A stretch of 64,000 bases of DNA from Porogramme epimiltina (lineage: Eukaryota; Basidiomycota; Agaricomycetes; Polyporales; Polyporaceae), in NCBI GenBank assembly GCA_900155495.1, contig FTLJ01000487.1, positions 62,001 through 126,000 of the forward strand, read 5' to 3'. Each line of letters starts with the position of its first letter. Position 1 is the stretch's first letter. The translations under genes were made by a program, and so were the position numbers. Positions 43,932 to 55,165 of the stretch are shown piece after piece. Under the pieces are notes generated by a model, which ran no database searches, was not told the origin of the DNA, and saw nothing but the letters and a program-made list of their open reading frames with translations.

Positions 43932-45208
43932 ATGGCGTCTAGTGGCACCAACCCATACCGCCACCCCCCAATGGTTCGTATGTGGTCGCACAGATTGATA
44001 TAGACGCTACGCTCTCCGGAATAAGCGATCCAAACGTCAGGGATGCTGCTCTGAGATTACCGACGACCAAATGCATAGTGTTTCTTAACACGGTACGAAT
44101 CTATATTGTTCTGTCTGTGTACTCCAGATAAATTAGAAGTACCATTGAAGTACTCACTAGCTACGCACTCTTCACAGTTTGGGCTCGATCCTCTCTCACG
44201 ACCCTCAACCTCCTGTTTTGACGCGTATCTTGTCGGGCCTGGCCTACGTCCAGAGGATCCCAAGAACGGTGCTACATCCGATATGTGCATCCCCATCTTC
44301 CCAGCCGTTGACCACCCCACCGGCCGTGCCCCCCTTCTCCCCGAGCCTGCCTTCCCGTTCAAAAACTGTTACCACTGGAGCGGGGACGATCTGTGGCTCT
44401 ATCTATACATCAAGTATGGAGAGTTCACGCACGAAAAGGGCGAATTCATACATCTTCCCGGTCGCGACGCGATGACAATGGTGGAAGTTCTCGAGGATGA
44501 CACGGATAAGATGGAAATCGATGTCCCAACACAGCAGTGCACACCCGCAAGCGACGAAGGTCTTCAACTAGAACCGATGACGACGACTGTACCCCAGGAT
44601 GACAGCGATGTTCTCAACGACGACGGAGAGGCTCCGCCAGTGGTCTCCTCACCCATCTTTCCTGCGGATAATTCGTCATCGTTCTCTTCGGGTCGTTCGA
44701 TGTCGCTGTATGGCTCCTCTTGGAGTGAGGATGAAGATACCGAGACAGACAACTTCACGTCGGAAGATGAGAAAGCCTGCCGGCCAGTCATTCAAATCTG
44801 GCTTGACCTCACGGCGCATCTGAAGGAAGACGAGATTCCTAACCCTCTGGAGCTCATCGAGCAGCACAAAGCATTCTATATGTAAGCGTCTCGTTCCTAT
44901 ACCACTCCCGTTTGATCGCTGCTCAAGCAGTTCTCGACACAGGTTGTTGAAGAGGCACAGAGAAGCGGAAAAGGCGAAACGGAGGGTGTAAAGGGAGAAG
45001 CGGAAGGAGGCCGAAGAAGCCGTAGAGCAAACTGCCGCTCCCCAACGTGTCCCTGTCGTTGTGGCAGAGACTCAGATGTACGTCTTATTCTCTCCCTGTC
45101 CTCGGCGTCGCAGTGCTAACGTTTTACTGCCCAGCTCTTCCGTCGCAGCTACTTGGTTCTTCTAGATCGATGTCGTGTACGAGCGGGCGCGGACACGATG
45201 TTGATCTG
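43932..45208 (+). pseudogene. Broken family A gene (A6)
   Basis: Exon structure is retained (exon 1 to 44092, exon 2 44178-44882, then two short exons) but the gene is disrupted. After 'MASSGTN', a run of six C near 43963 puts the following 'GSYVVAQIDIDATLSG' one base out of frame. In the charged helix, after 'LLKRHREAEKAKRRV', a TAA stands at 44989-44991. A further shift separates it from the SerLeuTrp motif near 45058. The middle is well kept: 'CFDAYLVGPGLRPEDPK', 'TSDMCIPIFPAVDHPTGR', 'FPFKNCYHWSGDDLWLYL', 'PVIQIWLDLTAHLKEDEIPN'. The homopolymer shift could be an assembly error, but the separate nonsense codon argues for real decay. Confidence 0.7.
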
Positions 45209-45530
45209 TAGCTTATAGTGCGACGGTTTCGGGTCTATCGTCTAATTTTTCATCGAAGCATATACCCTGTCCGACGCTGTATCAGCGTAGTCGACTATGT
45301 GGGCGAATGAGACTGTGATCATAACTACACACGCTTCTTACTTCACACCATGCACATGGGTGGTACCGTTTGCCAAGACAGACAAAGGTGAAAGTGTCAT
45401 TGAGAACCAGTAGCGAATACCCCTCGGAGGGTGGAGTACGTTGTAAACACAAACGGTATGAGAACACGAGCCACGATTTCTCTCCTCGATCATGCGACTA
45501 GGCGGCGACGACGCAATTCGGCGAGCCCCT

Positions 45531-46688
45531 TTACGCAACGGGCACGACATCAGGCACCTTCCGCCTCCAACGGAAAGGTGTCTTGTCGACAAACGTGTGC
45601 GTAGATGTGCGTGAGTTTCTGCGACTGCTGCGACTCTATGTGTAACTCGTCGTCAGCGATGCGCGACGTTGAGATGAGGGGGTACGCACAATAATGCTTG
45701 ACGGACGGCTTTCGCGGCAAGGAGATGTGGGAGATGTTGGTCTGGAGAACGTGCCCCGGGTTGGCGTGCGGGGCCCGTTCTCTTCGGGGAGAGGTTGGAG
45801 AGGAGCGCGAGGGAAGTAGCTGCGCGTAGACGTGCGGGTGCGTGTGCTAGCTTGGGATAGCTGTTACGTGATCGTGGTGAACTATACGCCGAGAACCACA
45901 TGGTCAAGAAACAGCTTACGAGTGACGACTTGCTCGAGTTGAGACGCTCTTCCTGTGTATTGAGAAGCGGGGTGAACAATGCTACCCGGAGCGGCGCAGA
46001 GGTAACTGACCCTGTACTCTTCCGCGCACCTCCACGCGAAATCCGGATCTTCCTCACACAGCTTCTGCCACTGCTCCAGGCGATCAGCGGCCAGACGACG
46101 GAGCTCTTCCATCTCCTCGTATTCGATATGGTGCAAAACCGGGGGTGGAGGTTGTCCTCGTGACCTAGGCAGTAGCCACGGACCTTGGATGAAGCGTTCC
46201 GAGATAAACAAAATCGCCAGGACAAATTGGTTTGGATGGGTCATCTCGGGGACCGCGTGCAGATGAAAGCCGCCACGGCTCAACAGAGGATTTGGGTGTA
46301 CTGGCACGACGAAGTGTTGACATATCTTTGGGAGCGACTCGTACGGAGTGTCGTCGAACGTGCCCATCAGGCAAACTTCGGTCTTCATGTGTGGCTCTTG
46401 GGTGCCCGAGCGACGGAATATAGTCTGGGTCTTCATGATGACGCATGGTCGTAACTTTCCGCTCTTCTGTTGCCGATACCTCGCGCGGTTCGCCTCACAT
46501 TGTTTGTGTGCTGTCGGGTTGTTCTCGATGCCCGGGCTTTCTTCAAAGACTTGCTCTACTGGGTGCCCTAGAGTATCATGAACGGCGCATATAAAGCCAG
46601 CCTTATACTTTAAGATACCAAGAGAGCTGATAGCGGGAGGAAGGATATCATGTCCCGCACAGCGAGAGCAAGCAGGAGACCAAGGCAT
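45531..46688 (-). CDS. Family B protein B3 (unknown function)
   Basis: Exon 1 starts at 46688 ('MPWSPACSRCAGHD'); an upstream in-frame ATG at 46719 is possible. It contains 'AGFICAVHDTLGHPVEQV', 'CRPCVIM'-like 'LRPCVIMKTQTIF', 'VCLMGTFDDTPYESLPKIC', 'FVVPVHPNPLLSRGG', 'HAVPEMTHPNQFVLAIL' and 'DPDFAWRCAEEYR'. The 33-nt exon 2 reads 'EERLNSSKSSL'. Exon 3 begins 'LSQASTRTRTSTRSYFPR' and ends 'RPSSII'. Exon 4 reads 'SRSSRRNSRTSTHTFVDK' and ends 'WRRKVPDVVPVA'. All four exons align with B1 and B2 in the same phase. It is convergent with the broken A6 and divergent from A7. Confidence 0.78.
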
Positions 46689-47295
46689 CACAGATGTCAG
46701 TGAGGTATGCGCGCCCATGGTGCCATCGCGACCTGTCTTATGTGCTCCAAAACTGTGTGGGCGGGCGCATACTTGAGAATGTATCGTAAACAATTGGGCG
46801 CACCACGTAAGCATGCTAAGCCGTTGGCCACAAGCCGTCGCTGACAGCAGTCACAGCATTGGCCAGCTACTGGCCATGGCCCATGGGACTGGGCACCAAC
46901 GCAATCCACTTGGCGATGTACTACTTCATTTGGCGTAGCAGTATATATCGCGCTCCTGAGTATGATCTGTGCATAAGAGCTCTGTCGAGATCACGAATAC
47001 AGACCCTGGTGAGAGGAGGAAGCGGAGGAGGGCGTTTCAGCCAGAAGACGACGAGGTCGATTTTCGTATCTGAAATCACGTGATCGGCTTCCATATGCGG
47101 CAGCTTCTTGTTCTCTCCATCGCGCTACTCGAGCATAGGCCACCAACGTTGCCATGTCTGCCTTCAGCTCCCCTACGCCTTGTCCCGCTCGACAATGTTT
47201 AATTGTCGCAACTTTCCTCACAATGCTCGCTCACCCCTCATAACCCCCCGACTCTCCTTTATCTCCCCCCTACCACCCTGTCCAGCATCTGAACA
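46689..47295. promoter_or_regulatory. Divergent intergenic region B3 / A7
   Basis: About 600 bp holding both start regions. A CACGTGAT (47078-47085) resembles the one in the B2/A4 gap. A pyrimidine-rich leader precedes A7. No gene is seen. Confidence 0.4.
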
Positions 47296-48517
47296 ATGGC
47301 CACCACCAAACCCTATCCTTTCCCTGGCACGTACGCAGTCGCGGAGATAGACCTGGAGGCATCGCTCGCAGACGTCAATGACCCGGAGATCAGAGCAGCG
47401 GCACAGGAGATACGACCGGCGAAGTGCCTGATAATGTTGAACATGGTGCGTCTGCAGAGTCAGTCAAGGTCAGTCGCGATCTGACTGGCCCCCCGTTGCA
47501 GATCAGACAACTCCCCCTTCCTACTCGTAAAACGTTTCGGTTCGACGTATACCTTGTAGGTCCCGGACTACTCCCCGAAGATCCTGAAACAGGCGCTACA
47601 CCCGACATGTGCATCCCCATCTTCCCCGCCGTGCACCATCCCACCGGCCGCCCCCCCTTCCGCCCACAGCCAGACTTCCCCTTCTCTAATTGCTACCACT
47701 GGAGTGGGCCGGAGATGAATCTTGATCTCCGCATCAAGAATGGCGAGTTCACGCGCGTGAAGGGTGAATACACTTGGCTCACCGACAGAGACGCAATTAT
47801 CCTTCAGGACCTATGTGGAGACGACACATGCGAGATGTATACCAACATCACGTATCGTGAACACAAGCTCGCTGGCGGCGACCCACTTTCCCATCTCCCA
47901 GTGGTGTCTCATAGTCCTGGTGGACTCTTCGACGTCGACCCTCAACCCGCCCTCGAAGTATCTGAAGTACCTCCCTTCGACGAGTCATCGTCCTTCTCCT
48001 CTGGTCGCTCTAGGTCTATGGACCGTTCCTACTGGAGCGACGACGAGGAAGTAGAGATCGACCCCTTCTCCTTGGACGACAAGAGGGCTTGTGAACCCGT
48101 TGTCCAGATTCGGCTCGATCTTGCAGCGCAACTGAAAGAAGAAGAGATACCCAATCCAATGGAGTTCCTGCATCACCATCAAGCACTAGCCGCGTATGTT
48201 TGTCACTCTCCATCATGGCCGCTCGTGTGTGGCTCACGTACTCCCGACAATAGTCTGTTACGGAAGAACAGGGAGGCAGAGAAAGCGAAGTGGAGGGAGG
48301 CACGAGAGCAGGAGCGGCAGCTAACCTCCGATTCGAGCCCATCTCGCGGCTCGGCTCGTTTGTCGCGATGGTCGAAGCTTAGATGTAAGTGCCATATCTA
48401 GACCTCCCGCACATCGCATGTCTAAAATGAACTATCCATCCAGCTCTACCACTCCGTCTCTTCGGGTCAGCGACATTATTGTCATGTACGAGCGGGCGCG
48501 AGCACAACGATCTGTAG
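47296..48517 (+). CDS. Family A protein A7 (unknown function)
   Basis: Exons 47296-47445, 47502-48193, 48254-48384 and 48444-48517; 348 residues, phases consistent. 'YPFPGTYAVAEIDLEASL', 'FRFDVYLVGPGLLPEDPE', 'TPDMCIPIFPAVHHPTGR' and 'FPFSNCYHWSGPEMNLDL' are followed by 'SYWSDDEEVEIDPFSLDDK' and 'PVVQIRLDLAAQLKEEEIPN'. The charged helix is 'LLRKNREAEKAKWREAREQE', and the last exon reads 'LPLRLFGS..SCTSGREHND'. It closes the A/B cluster and is more diverged than A2, A3 and A5, which suggests an older copy. Confidence 0.8.
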
Positions 48518-48676
48518 ACCGCCGCTTCATGTCTTCTACTCCAATTTTCGTTCACGTAGCACATTCTGAACAGCCTAAGCCTGGGGCATTCATACTTGAC
48601 GTCGCAGAATCACGGTCTTACCAGATAGAGGGCAAGGCACTACCCAGTCAGCAAATATTCGGTCTCCTTCACGCAT

Positions 48677-49018
48677 CTAAGCATTCCTGGGATAGAAAAA
48701 ACGAAGCAAAGGTTGCGGTCCGCAGAAAGCGAAATTATTTAGCGCTCCTGTCACGTGCAGTCCGGCGGGACGCCGCCGCCCCACGCGCCGCACCTCTTCG
48801 GCGGACGTGAGTGCAAAGTCATACCAAAGCAGTGCTGCGGGCGCGGTGTCAGCGCCGCCGTTCACGAGCAGGGCGGGGCGGGCGGGGCGGGCTCACCCGG
48901 CTCGACGCGACAGCGCAGTAGTTCTCCACGGGTTGCCTAGGGAGCGCGGGTTAGCTCGCTCGCCGAAAACGCGTACGCACAGGGCGTAGAAGTCTTCCTC
49001 GGAAAGCTCGTTTCTCAT
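48677..49018 (-). pseudogene. Truncated DUF6533 remnant (C12)
   Basis: The first exons of a DUF6533 gene survive: 'MRNELSEEDFYAL' joins 'QPVENYCAVASS' across a 44-bp intron, then 'LLWYDFALTSAEEVRRVG'. After 'RRRPAGLHVTG' family similarity ends, and a stop follows at 48677. None of the helices beyond the first core are present. It is an isolated 5' fragment, opposite in orientation to A7. Confidence 0.65.
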
Positions 49019-49661
49019 CTTTGAGCCGGGCCGAGTCCGCGCGGCGAAGAATCGTGGACCGTGTAGCTGTTATAAAGTGCGCGAGTGGGGCGCGGGCGCT
49101 GCCTGCTCCGGAGGTCCTATTAGGAAAGCGTCACTCTGCGATTACAAACGAGCGCGCAGCGAAACGAAATTGTAGACACACCGGCTCGGGGACCAAGGTG
49201 GCTCGCGCGCGCCCCGCGGGGGACAAATGGCCCATAGCCAACGTGTGAGATGCACGCCAGTGGGGGCGATCAGACTCAGATGCGGGGCGAGGCTCGCGTG
49301 GCAGAACGAGGAGGGGAGGACAAGCCTCGCGAGTCCCCCGGGGGCGGTGCGCGCTGTGCTCAGTAGCAAAATACTTATCACGGTTACGTACCAGGCGCGT
49401 CGAACCCGCAGGTCGCCGAGCTCGGAGTAGTTCTCCGTCGTACGCGCGACGGCCTCGCGAAGGTGGTTCCGGAAAAAGAAAAGATTTTCGTGTCTGGGGC
49501 TACAGGGCGTGTCGATCCAAAATGAGTACAATACCGATGTGCGCGCGCGGCACCGCTTCCGCTTTCATTTGTTCTTCTTCCTCCCTCTCCCCCTCATAAA
49601 TACCGCAGTCCCATTCCCCATCCCTCCTATCCCTAACCCGCCTCGTGTCAACGCGGCGGGC
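49019..49661. other. Intergenic, nothing recognised
   Basis: GC-rich left part, then a pyrimidine-rich stretch near 49560-49630 that corresponds to the 3' side of the penta-EF-hand gene. No gene supported. Confidence 0.4.
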
Positions 49662-50820
49662 TCACGGGAGGCTGAGCACGGTGTGCATGAACTGATCGTA
49701 GTTGATCTGCACCCAGCCGTCGCGGTCCGTGTCGAGCTTCTGGAACGACTCGGAGACCTGCTTGATCACGACGCACGCGCGCACGAAGCGGTCGAACGTG
49801 ATCCCCGCGGGGGGCGCGCCGTGGCCTGCGCTCGGGCCGGAGCCTTGGTGGACGTCTACCCCAAGCGGGGAGACCGATCAGCGGATGCTCGAAACAAGGG
49901 GAGAAGGGGGCAGCTGGGGGACGGTGATGGGAGGGCAGGAGGGGGGTGAGATAGGGACTCACCGTACTTGGCCTCCACGAGGCGGAGGAGCTGGGGGGAG
50001 AGGTTGTAGCCGAACTGGCGGAGCGCCTCGCTGAGCTCGTTGGTGTCGATCGAGCCGGAGCGGTCGCGGTCGAAGTGGCGGTAGACGTTCTGCCAGTCCT
50101 TGATGTACTTCCAGAGGCCGGAGAACTCGTTGAAGCCGATCGTCCCACTCCTATCCGTGTCCTGCGCGCGCGGATGACGACGTGAGAAGTGTGTCGGAGA
50201 AGTTCAGATAGATGGCACGCACAAAGATGGACATGAGCATCTTGACGGTGTCGAGGTCGAACGCTGTGGCGCGCCATCGCGGCGGATGTGAGCGACGTAC
50301 TAGCATTCAGTTGACGATCGAAACTCACGAGTCCAGTCCCCATTGATCAGCGCCTTCTCTGCACCCCGACATGAAGAAAGTGAGACAACTTTACTCGGGC
50401 AGCAAGGCACACGACCTACGAAGTTCCACCACAGTGATGTGCCCGGATCGGTCCGTATCGACGGACGAGAACCAGCTCCAAAGCCTGCGCGCATACAGCC
50501 ACGATCAGAACACACGCCGCAGAGAGAGAGTTCAGAGCAAACGCACTGGGGATCCGCGCCCGGGGGCGGGCCAGGGGGAGCGGGCGCGAAGCCGCCGGGT
50601 CCGCCAGGCCCAGCACCATAGCCCTGAGGCGCACCACCATATCCACCGCCGCCATACCCGCCGCCGCCGTATCCTCCACCGCCGTACCCACCACCGTATC
50701 CGGAAGCCTATCGCGATGGACGTGTGAGTGGTCAACACGACAGGGGCGGTGGGCGCGCATATAGTCGCGCGCGCAGGCGCGATTGGAAAAGGGGGCACTC
50801 ACTCCGCCGTACTGAGACAT
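49662..50820 (-). CDS. Penta-EF-hand calcium-binding protein (ALG-2/Pef1 type)
   Basis: The start at 50820 gives 'MSQYGG'. The next exon encodes a Gly/Tyr/Pro-rich arm (repeats of YGGGG, then 'GPGGPGGFAPAPPGPPPG'). EF-hand loops follow: 'DTDRSGHITVVE', 'DTDRSGTIGFNE', 'DRDRSGSIDTNE', and after 'FDRFVRACVVIKQVSESF' a terminal 'DTDRDGWVQINYDQF'. The motif 'LQKALINGDW' is typical of the family. Penta-EF-hand proteins bind calcium, dimerise through the last EF-hand and act as calcium-dependent adaptors, for example in membrane repair, ER export or cell-polarity signalling. The first, second and third loops have full Asp/Ser/Glu ligands, so calcium binding is likely. It is a single copy unrelated to the neighbouring arrays. 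A TATATA at 50895-50900 lies 75 bp upstream. Confidence 0.88.
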
Positions 50821-50894
50821 GTTGTGCGAGGTGTCGCGAGAGTGTGTTGTGTGTGTTTCCGAGGAGGAATGCACTTGTGTCTGGCGCGGTGAGC

Positions 50895-50900
50895 TATATA
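50895..50900 (-). promoter_or_regulatory. TATA box of the penta-EF-hand gene
   Basis: A TATATA within GAGCTATATAGC lies 75 bp upstream of the ATG at 50820 on the minus strand. Confidence 0.45.
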
Positions 50901-51408
50901 GCTTGAAGTCGAGCAGTGACGGGCGGAAAGAAAGAAAGGAGGCGGTGGACGTGTGCCAAGGACGATGTGCAGTGGCCGCGCGGCTGGGTAGGCGCAGAGC
51001 GGCGTAGGCCACAGCCAGAGAGGCACAGCCCGAGACCCAAAGAATCGATGTCATCGCCTCGGCCCGCGCGCTCCCGCCCCCAGCGCCCAAGTCTCCGATA
51101 GCCAGCCGGAATCATTCCTCCTCCGCCGCACCGCCATGCACACCCCGGGCTTCTCTCGCCCACCATGAGGGTAGTCGGATACGTCTTCCAGACATCCAAC
51201 TGCGCTGCGAAGCTCTCAACCAGTGATCCCACAGCGCCTCACCCAGGGTGCTACACAGCTCCAGGATATCCCAAAAACCGTGGAATATGGATCCGGAATA
51301 CGGTGTGCGTAGAGTACAGAAGAAATAAGATAATTCTACAGCACATCGCCCTACAACGTCTACAAAGTAGCCTCCCCAAGGTCCGCCAAGACACCAAATC
51401 GGAGAAAA
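50901..51408. other. Intergenic between penta-EF-hand and PL8 genes
   Basis: No supported gene. It holds the upstream sequence of the former and the 3' flank of the latter. Confidence 0.45.
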
Positions 51409-54408
51409 TCACGACAGCGTTTGCGTCACGCTCTGCCCCGCCGCCCCGCCCGACGGCAGCTTCACGCTCACCGTCCGGCCCCCGCTCTCCAGCCCCTTCG
51501 GCCGCGCCCCACCACCGGAGCCCGGGGTGACCGTCACATCGACCGAGCCCAGCGACTGCGTCGGGTCCGCGACCGTCACCTCGCCCGTGTCCATCCGGTA
51601 CAGCACGATCGCCCCCGCGGACGCCTTGATCGTCACCGGCGGCGCGCCCCCGTCCTGCGGCTTCACCGTGACCTCCCCGCCCGCCGCGTCCCAGAAGACG
51701 GCCATCGCGGTCTGGTGCGCGGCGTCGTACACCGCCGACACGCTCGCGTCGTTCTGCACCGTCTTGAGCGCCTGCACGGCGCCCGCCGCCTTCGCCGGGA
51801 ACGCGTCCGCGCTCGTCCCCGGGAACGCCGTGTACGCCATCGGCAGCTCGAGCACCGCGCCGCCCGCGCGCCCGTGGCTGATCCACGCCGCGAAGAGGTC
51901 CGCCTGCGCCGTGCCCGCGTCCGAGATGCCGAGCGCGCCCCAGTCGCCCGTGCGCGGCCCAAAGTCCACCGAGAGCGCCGCGCCGCCGGGGAACGCGTAC
52001 CCAACGTCCGCGTGCCAGAGCGTCGCGGCCTTGGAGACGTTCCCGCTCTGCGCGAGCGGCTGCCCGTCGACGAGCACGGGGCCCGCGTGCCGTTTCTGGT
52101 CGAGCACGGAGATGAGCGGCGCGGTGCTTGAGGCGTCCGCGGACGTCGTCTGCGCGTGCGAGATCATGATGTGTTGAATGTCGTCGTCGAGGAAGAACCA
52201 GGCTTTTTGGAAGGAGAGTGCGCCGGTGTCGGGGTTTCTGTAGCGCATCGCGGCCGCCCCGACCGTGCCATCGGACGCGCCCCCGACGAAGGCTTCCTTG
52301 CCCGCGAATTGGACTTTGTCGCAGCTGAGGGGCGTGAGGCTGTAGTCCGTCGTCGTGCCAGGTATCACTGTCGAAGGCTAAGGGCAAGTCTTGTGTAGAG
52401 AACAAGATGGATGACGTACTGTTCCAGTCCCACATGGCGGCAATGTCCTCGTACTCGTCTCCTTCCACATACGTGTAGAGCGTTCCATCAGAGAGGTGGA
52501 AACCGAAAGGCTGACATGCAGCGTCAGCATGGAGGACCGAAAGGGACAAGAAGAGGGCGCATACATTTTGGTCATTCAAGCACTCCGAGTTCAGGGTCCT
52601 AGACGAAAACATACGCAGGGTCGACACGTAACCAGACCCTCGGTGGACCTACAGCACCTCAGTTTTCAGGTATACGTGAAACAAACACAGCTTCGTGACA
52701 TACCATGTAGTCATTGGCGTAGAACATGCGGTTACCCTTGATCTGGCCGACGTTCGCGTCTGTGCTACTCGACTCAAGGCCGCTCGCGATGCTCTGCAGC
52801 TTCTCGGAGCCCCATAGCTGGCCGAGCTCCCCGATCATCGAAACGTTCACGAGAATGCTCGCTGTAGCCCTGGGGGCGCCGCCCGAATGAGAGCTGTAGC
52901 ACGATACAAATAGTTGTGACTCACTGTTCATCGGAAACAGCGAAGGTGATCATGCGCTGTAGCACGCTCTGCAAGCAGACACCCCCAGTATCAACAAAAG
53001 CCCTGTACCCACACCAGGCCTATGCGTCACTTACGAAGTCCCAGTGGTTGGTGCCGGTCTTCGTGTTTTGATAGATCATCCACTGGTCACCGTCCATGAG
53101 TGTCTCGAACGCCGCCTTCCCCTTGTCGTCCGCCTCGAACTGCGTGCCCGCAGCCGCGAGCTCCAGCGCAAGCACGTCGTTCGCGCTGCCCCAAATATCA
53201 GCGCTCAGCGTTCAGCCCCCACACACGAAGAACCCGACGCAGCAGCACTTACTAGTCCTTCCCGTAGTTCCCATTATACAAGATCCCGCCATGCTGCCCG
53301 AAGCTCCCGTCCGCGCGTATCCCGTCCGCGTGCAGCGCGTCGTGCAGCACGACCTCCGCGTGCACGCGCGCGTACGCGTCCGCGACCGCGCTCGCGTCCC
53401 CCGCGAGCAGGCCCCACGCGACGCCCGTCTTCGCGACGTCGAGCACGTTCGCGCCCGCGAGGAAGGACGCGCCGGAGCCGAACGTCCCGAACGCGCGCGC
53501 GACGCTGCGCGTGCACCCCGCGCGCTGCGAGGCGGAGAGCGTCGACGGGCCCAGCAGGAGGCACGCGTCGCCCACGTACCGCGGGACGCCGATCACCTGC
53601 CGCGCATAGTACGTCGTGAGGAGAGGAGAGGGGGCGGAAGGGAGGAAGAGCTCACGTTGGAAAACCAGTTCGGGTTCCACATCCCGGGCGTGCCGCAAGG
53701 GCAATTCCCGTTCCCGCCGTTTGTGAGACAGTCGGACGCGGTGAAGTCGTTGTCGAACCACCAGTCCATCGCGCGCTGCGTCGCGGCGAGCACGCCCGCG
53801 TCGCCCACGAGCTGCTCCGCACCAGCGAGGCCCCCGTGCCACGCTGCCGCCATGGTTTCTACGCGTGCGCGAGAGATGTTGATGAGCTATCTCCGGGTGC
53901 GGCACGCGGCGCACGGTGACGCACCGATGCGGACCCAGTGGTCCTCCGCGAGCCAGTTGGCGCGGCGGGCGCTGCAGCCCGTCGTGTAGTCCACCTCCGA
54001 GTCAGGCCACTTGCCATCCCCGCCCAGAGAGGAGACCCTGGGACGCATTAGCGACGTGCGCGGGCGCGCGCAGAGGGAGATGGGGACTAACCAGGACGGT
54101 ATGTCTGGGACTGTGCTCGCGTTGATGCTTGCGACCGCGATCGAGAGGCGGCGTTTACGGATGGTCTCGAGATCAGCGGCGGTGTCGCGTGAGGAAAGGG
54201 TCTGGGCTCGCGGGGGAGTTGTGGAGCTTGCGTTCCAAGAGGAGGGCCCAGAGGTCGGGAACCAGTCAGAGGCGTTTAATTCATCAGAGAAAAGAAACCG
54301 TCTTGAAGGAGAAGGCGACACGGGGATGGGAGCAGAATGTACAGACGAAAAATGAGAAACGAGAGTAGAAACGAGCGAGAGAAAGGCCAACGAGGGCGCA
54401 AACAACAT
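51409..54408 (-). CDS. Polysaccharide lyase family 8 protein (secreted)
   Basis: About ten exons and roughly 880 residues. An N-terminal signal peptide is seen ('LAFLSLVSTLVSHFSSVHSA'). The alpha-barrel part has 'NPNWFSNVIGVPRYVGDAC', where the Asn of NWF matches the catalytic Asn, and 'FGQHGGILYNGNYGKD', where His and the Tyr nine residues later match the catalytic His/Tyr pair of hyaluronate/chondroitin AC lyases. The beta part follows: 'YMVHRGSGYVSTLRMFSSR', 'PFGFHLSDGTLYTYVEGDE', 'KAWFFLDDDIQHIMISHAQ', 'LWHADVGYAFPGG', 'GDWGALGISDAG', ending 'LPSGGAAGQSVTQTLS'. PL8 enzymes cleave uronic-acid polysaccharides by beta-elimination outside the cell. The substrate cannot be told from sequence. 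It appears intact and is one of three PL8 sequences in the window. Confidence 0.88.
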
Positions 54409-55165
54409 GGCCGAGGCCGGGCGAAGGGGAACGAGAGCGAAATGGTCGCGAGGGCGTTTGCCCCCCGGTCTTTATGCTTCCATAGCCCCGGCGTATGCGG
54501 CTTGATAAGATTCCGGACGAAAGGGCGCGGGAATGTCTGATGAGCCATCTGCGGTGCAGGTTCAGTGTGCGAGCGGCTTGGCTTCGGTGCTCCAAGGTGT
54601 GCGAAAAGGCCTGGTTGAAAGCGGCCTATCATAAGTCCTGTGATTAATGTGCCTGGAAAGAAAACTCACCAGCTGCACCCGGAGAGCCCTATGTCCAGAC
54701 TGGCTCATAATGCGGGTATGAGGAAGCCTTGTAGCCTTCCTCTACGGGTTCCATCCTTCAGGCAGACGCATGTTTGACGTTTGCATCCGAATCATGATCC
54801 ATGATGTTTCGGTCTAGGAAGGGACGCCTACACACATACATTTGAGCCTTGTGAGAGAATCCGTCGTCATAGCCCGAGTCAAAGAGTATCAGCCAAGTGG
54901 TGTTGGAGCTAACAGGAACAAGGGTGGCGGAAGAGATGATGATTTGAGAAGAAGTTGCCAAGACTCGTGCGCGAGCCTCGTTTCAGGGGGGTGTATTCGT
55001 GGGAATATATTTCCATTGATGATCTTAAGCCCTTGATCATGCTCCATGGGACACCATGACCTCTCACACATGCAAGTAACCATGAAATCGACATCATAGT
55101 ACAGTGCGAAGGAAACATACTCCTAAATTTACAGCCCCCACTTGCCAACTCGACAAAAGCAGCCT
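54409..55165. other. Intergenic between two PL8 sequences
   Basis: No gene recognised. It contains the promoter region of the PL8 gene starting at 54408, with GGTCTTTATGCTTCC near 54468 as a weak TATA-like site on the other strand only. Confidence 0.4.

Noticed and set aside
51421..52177. 236- and 216-codon plus-strand frames
   Set aside because: They are antisense to the well-supported PL8 C-terminal exon.
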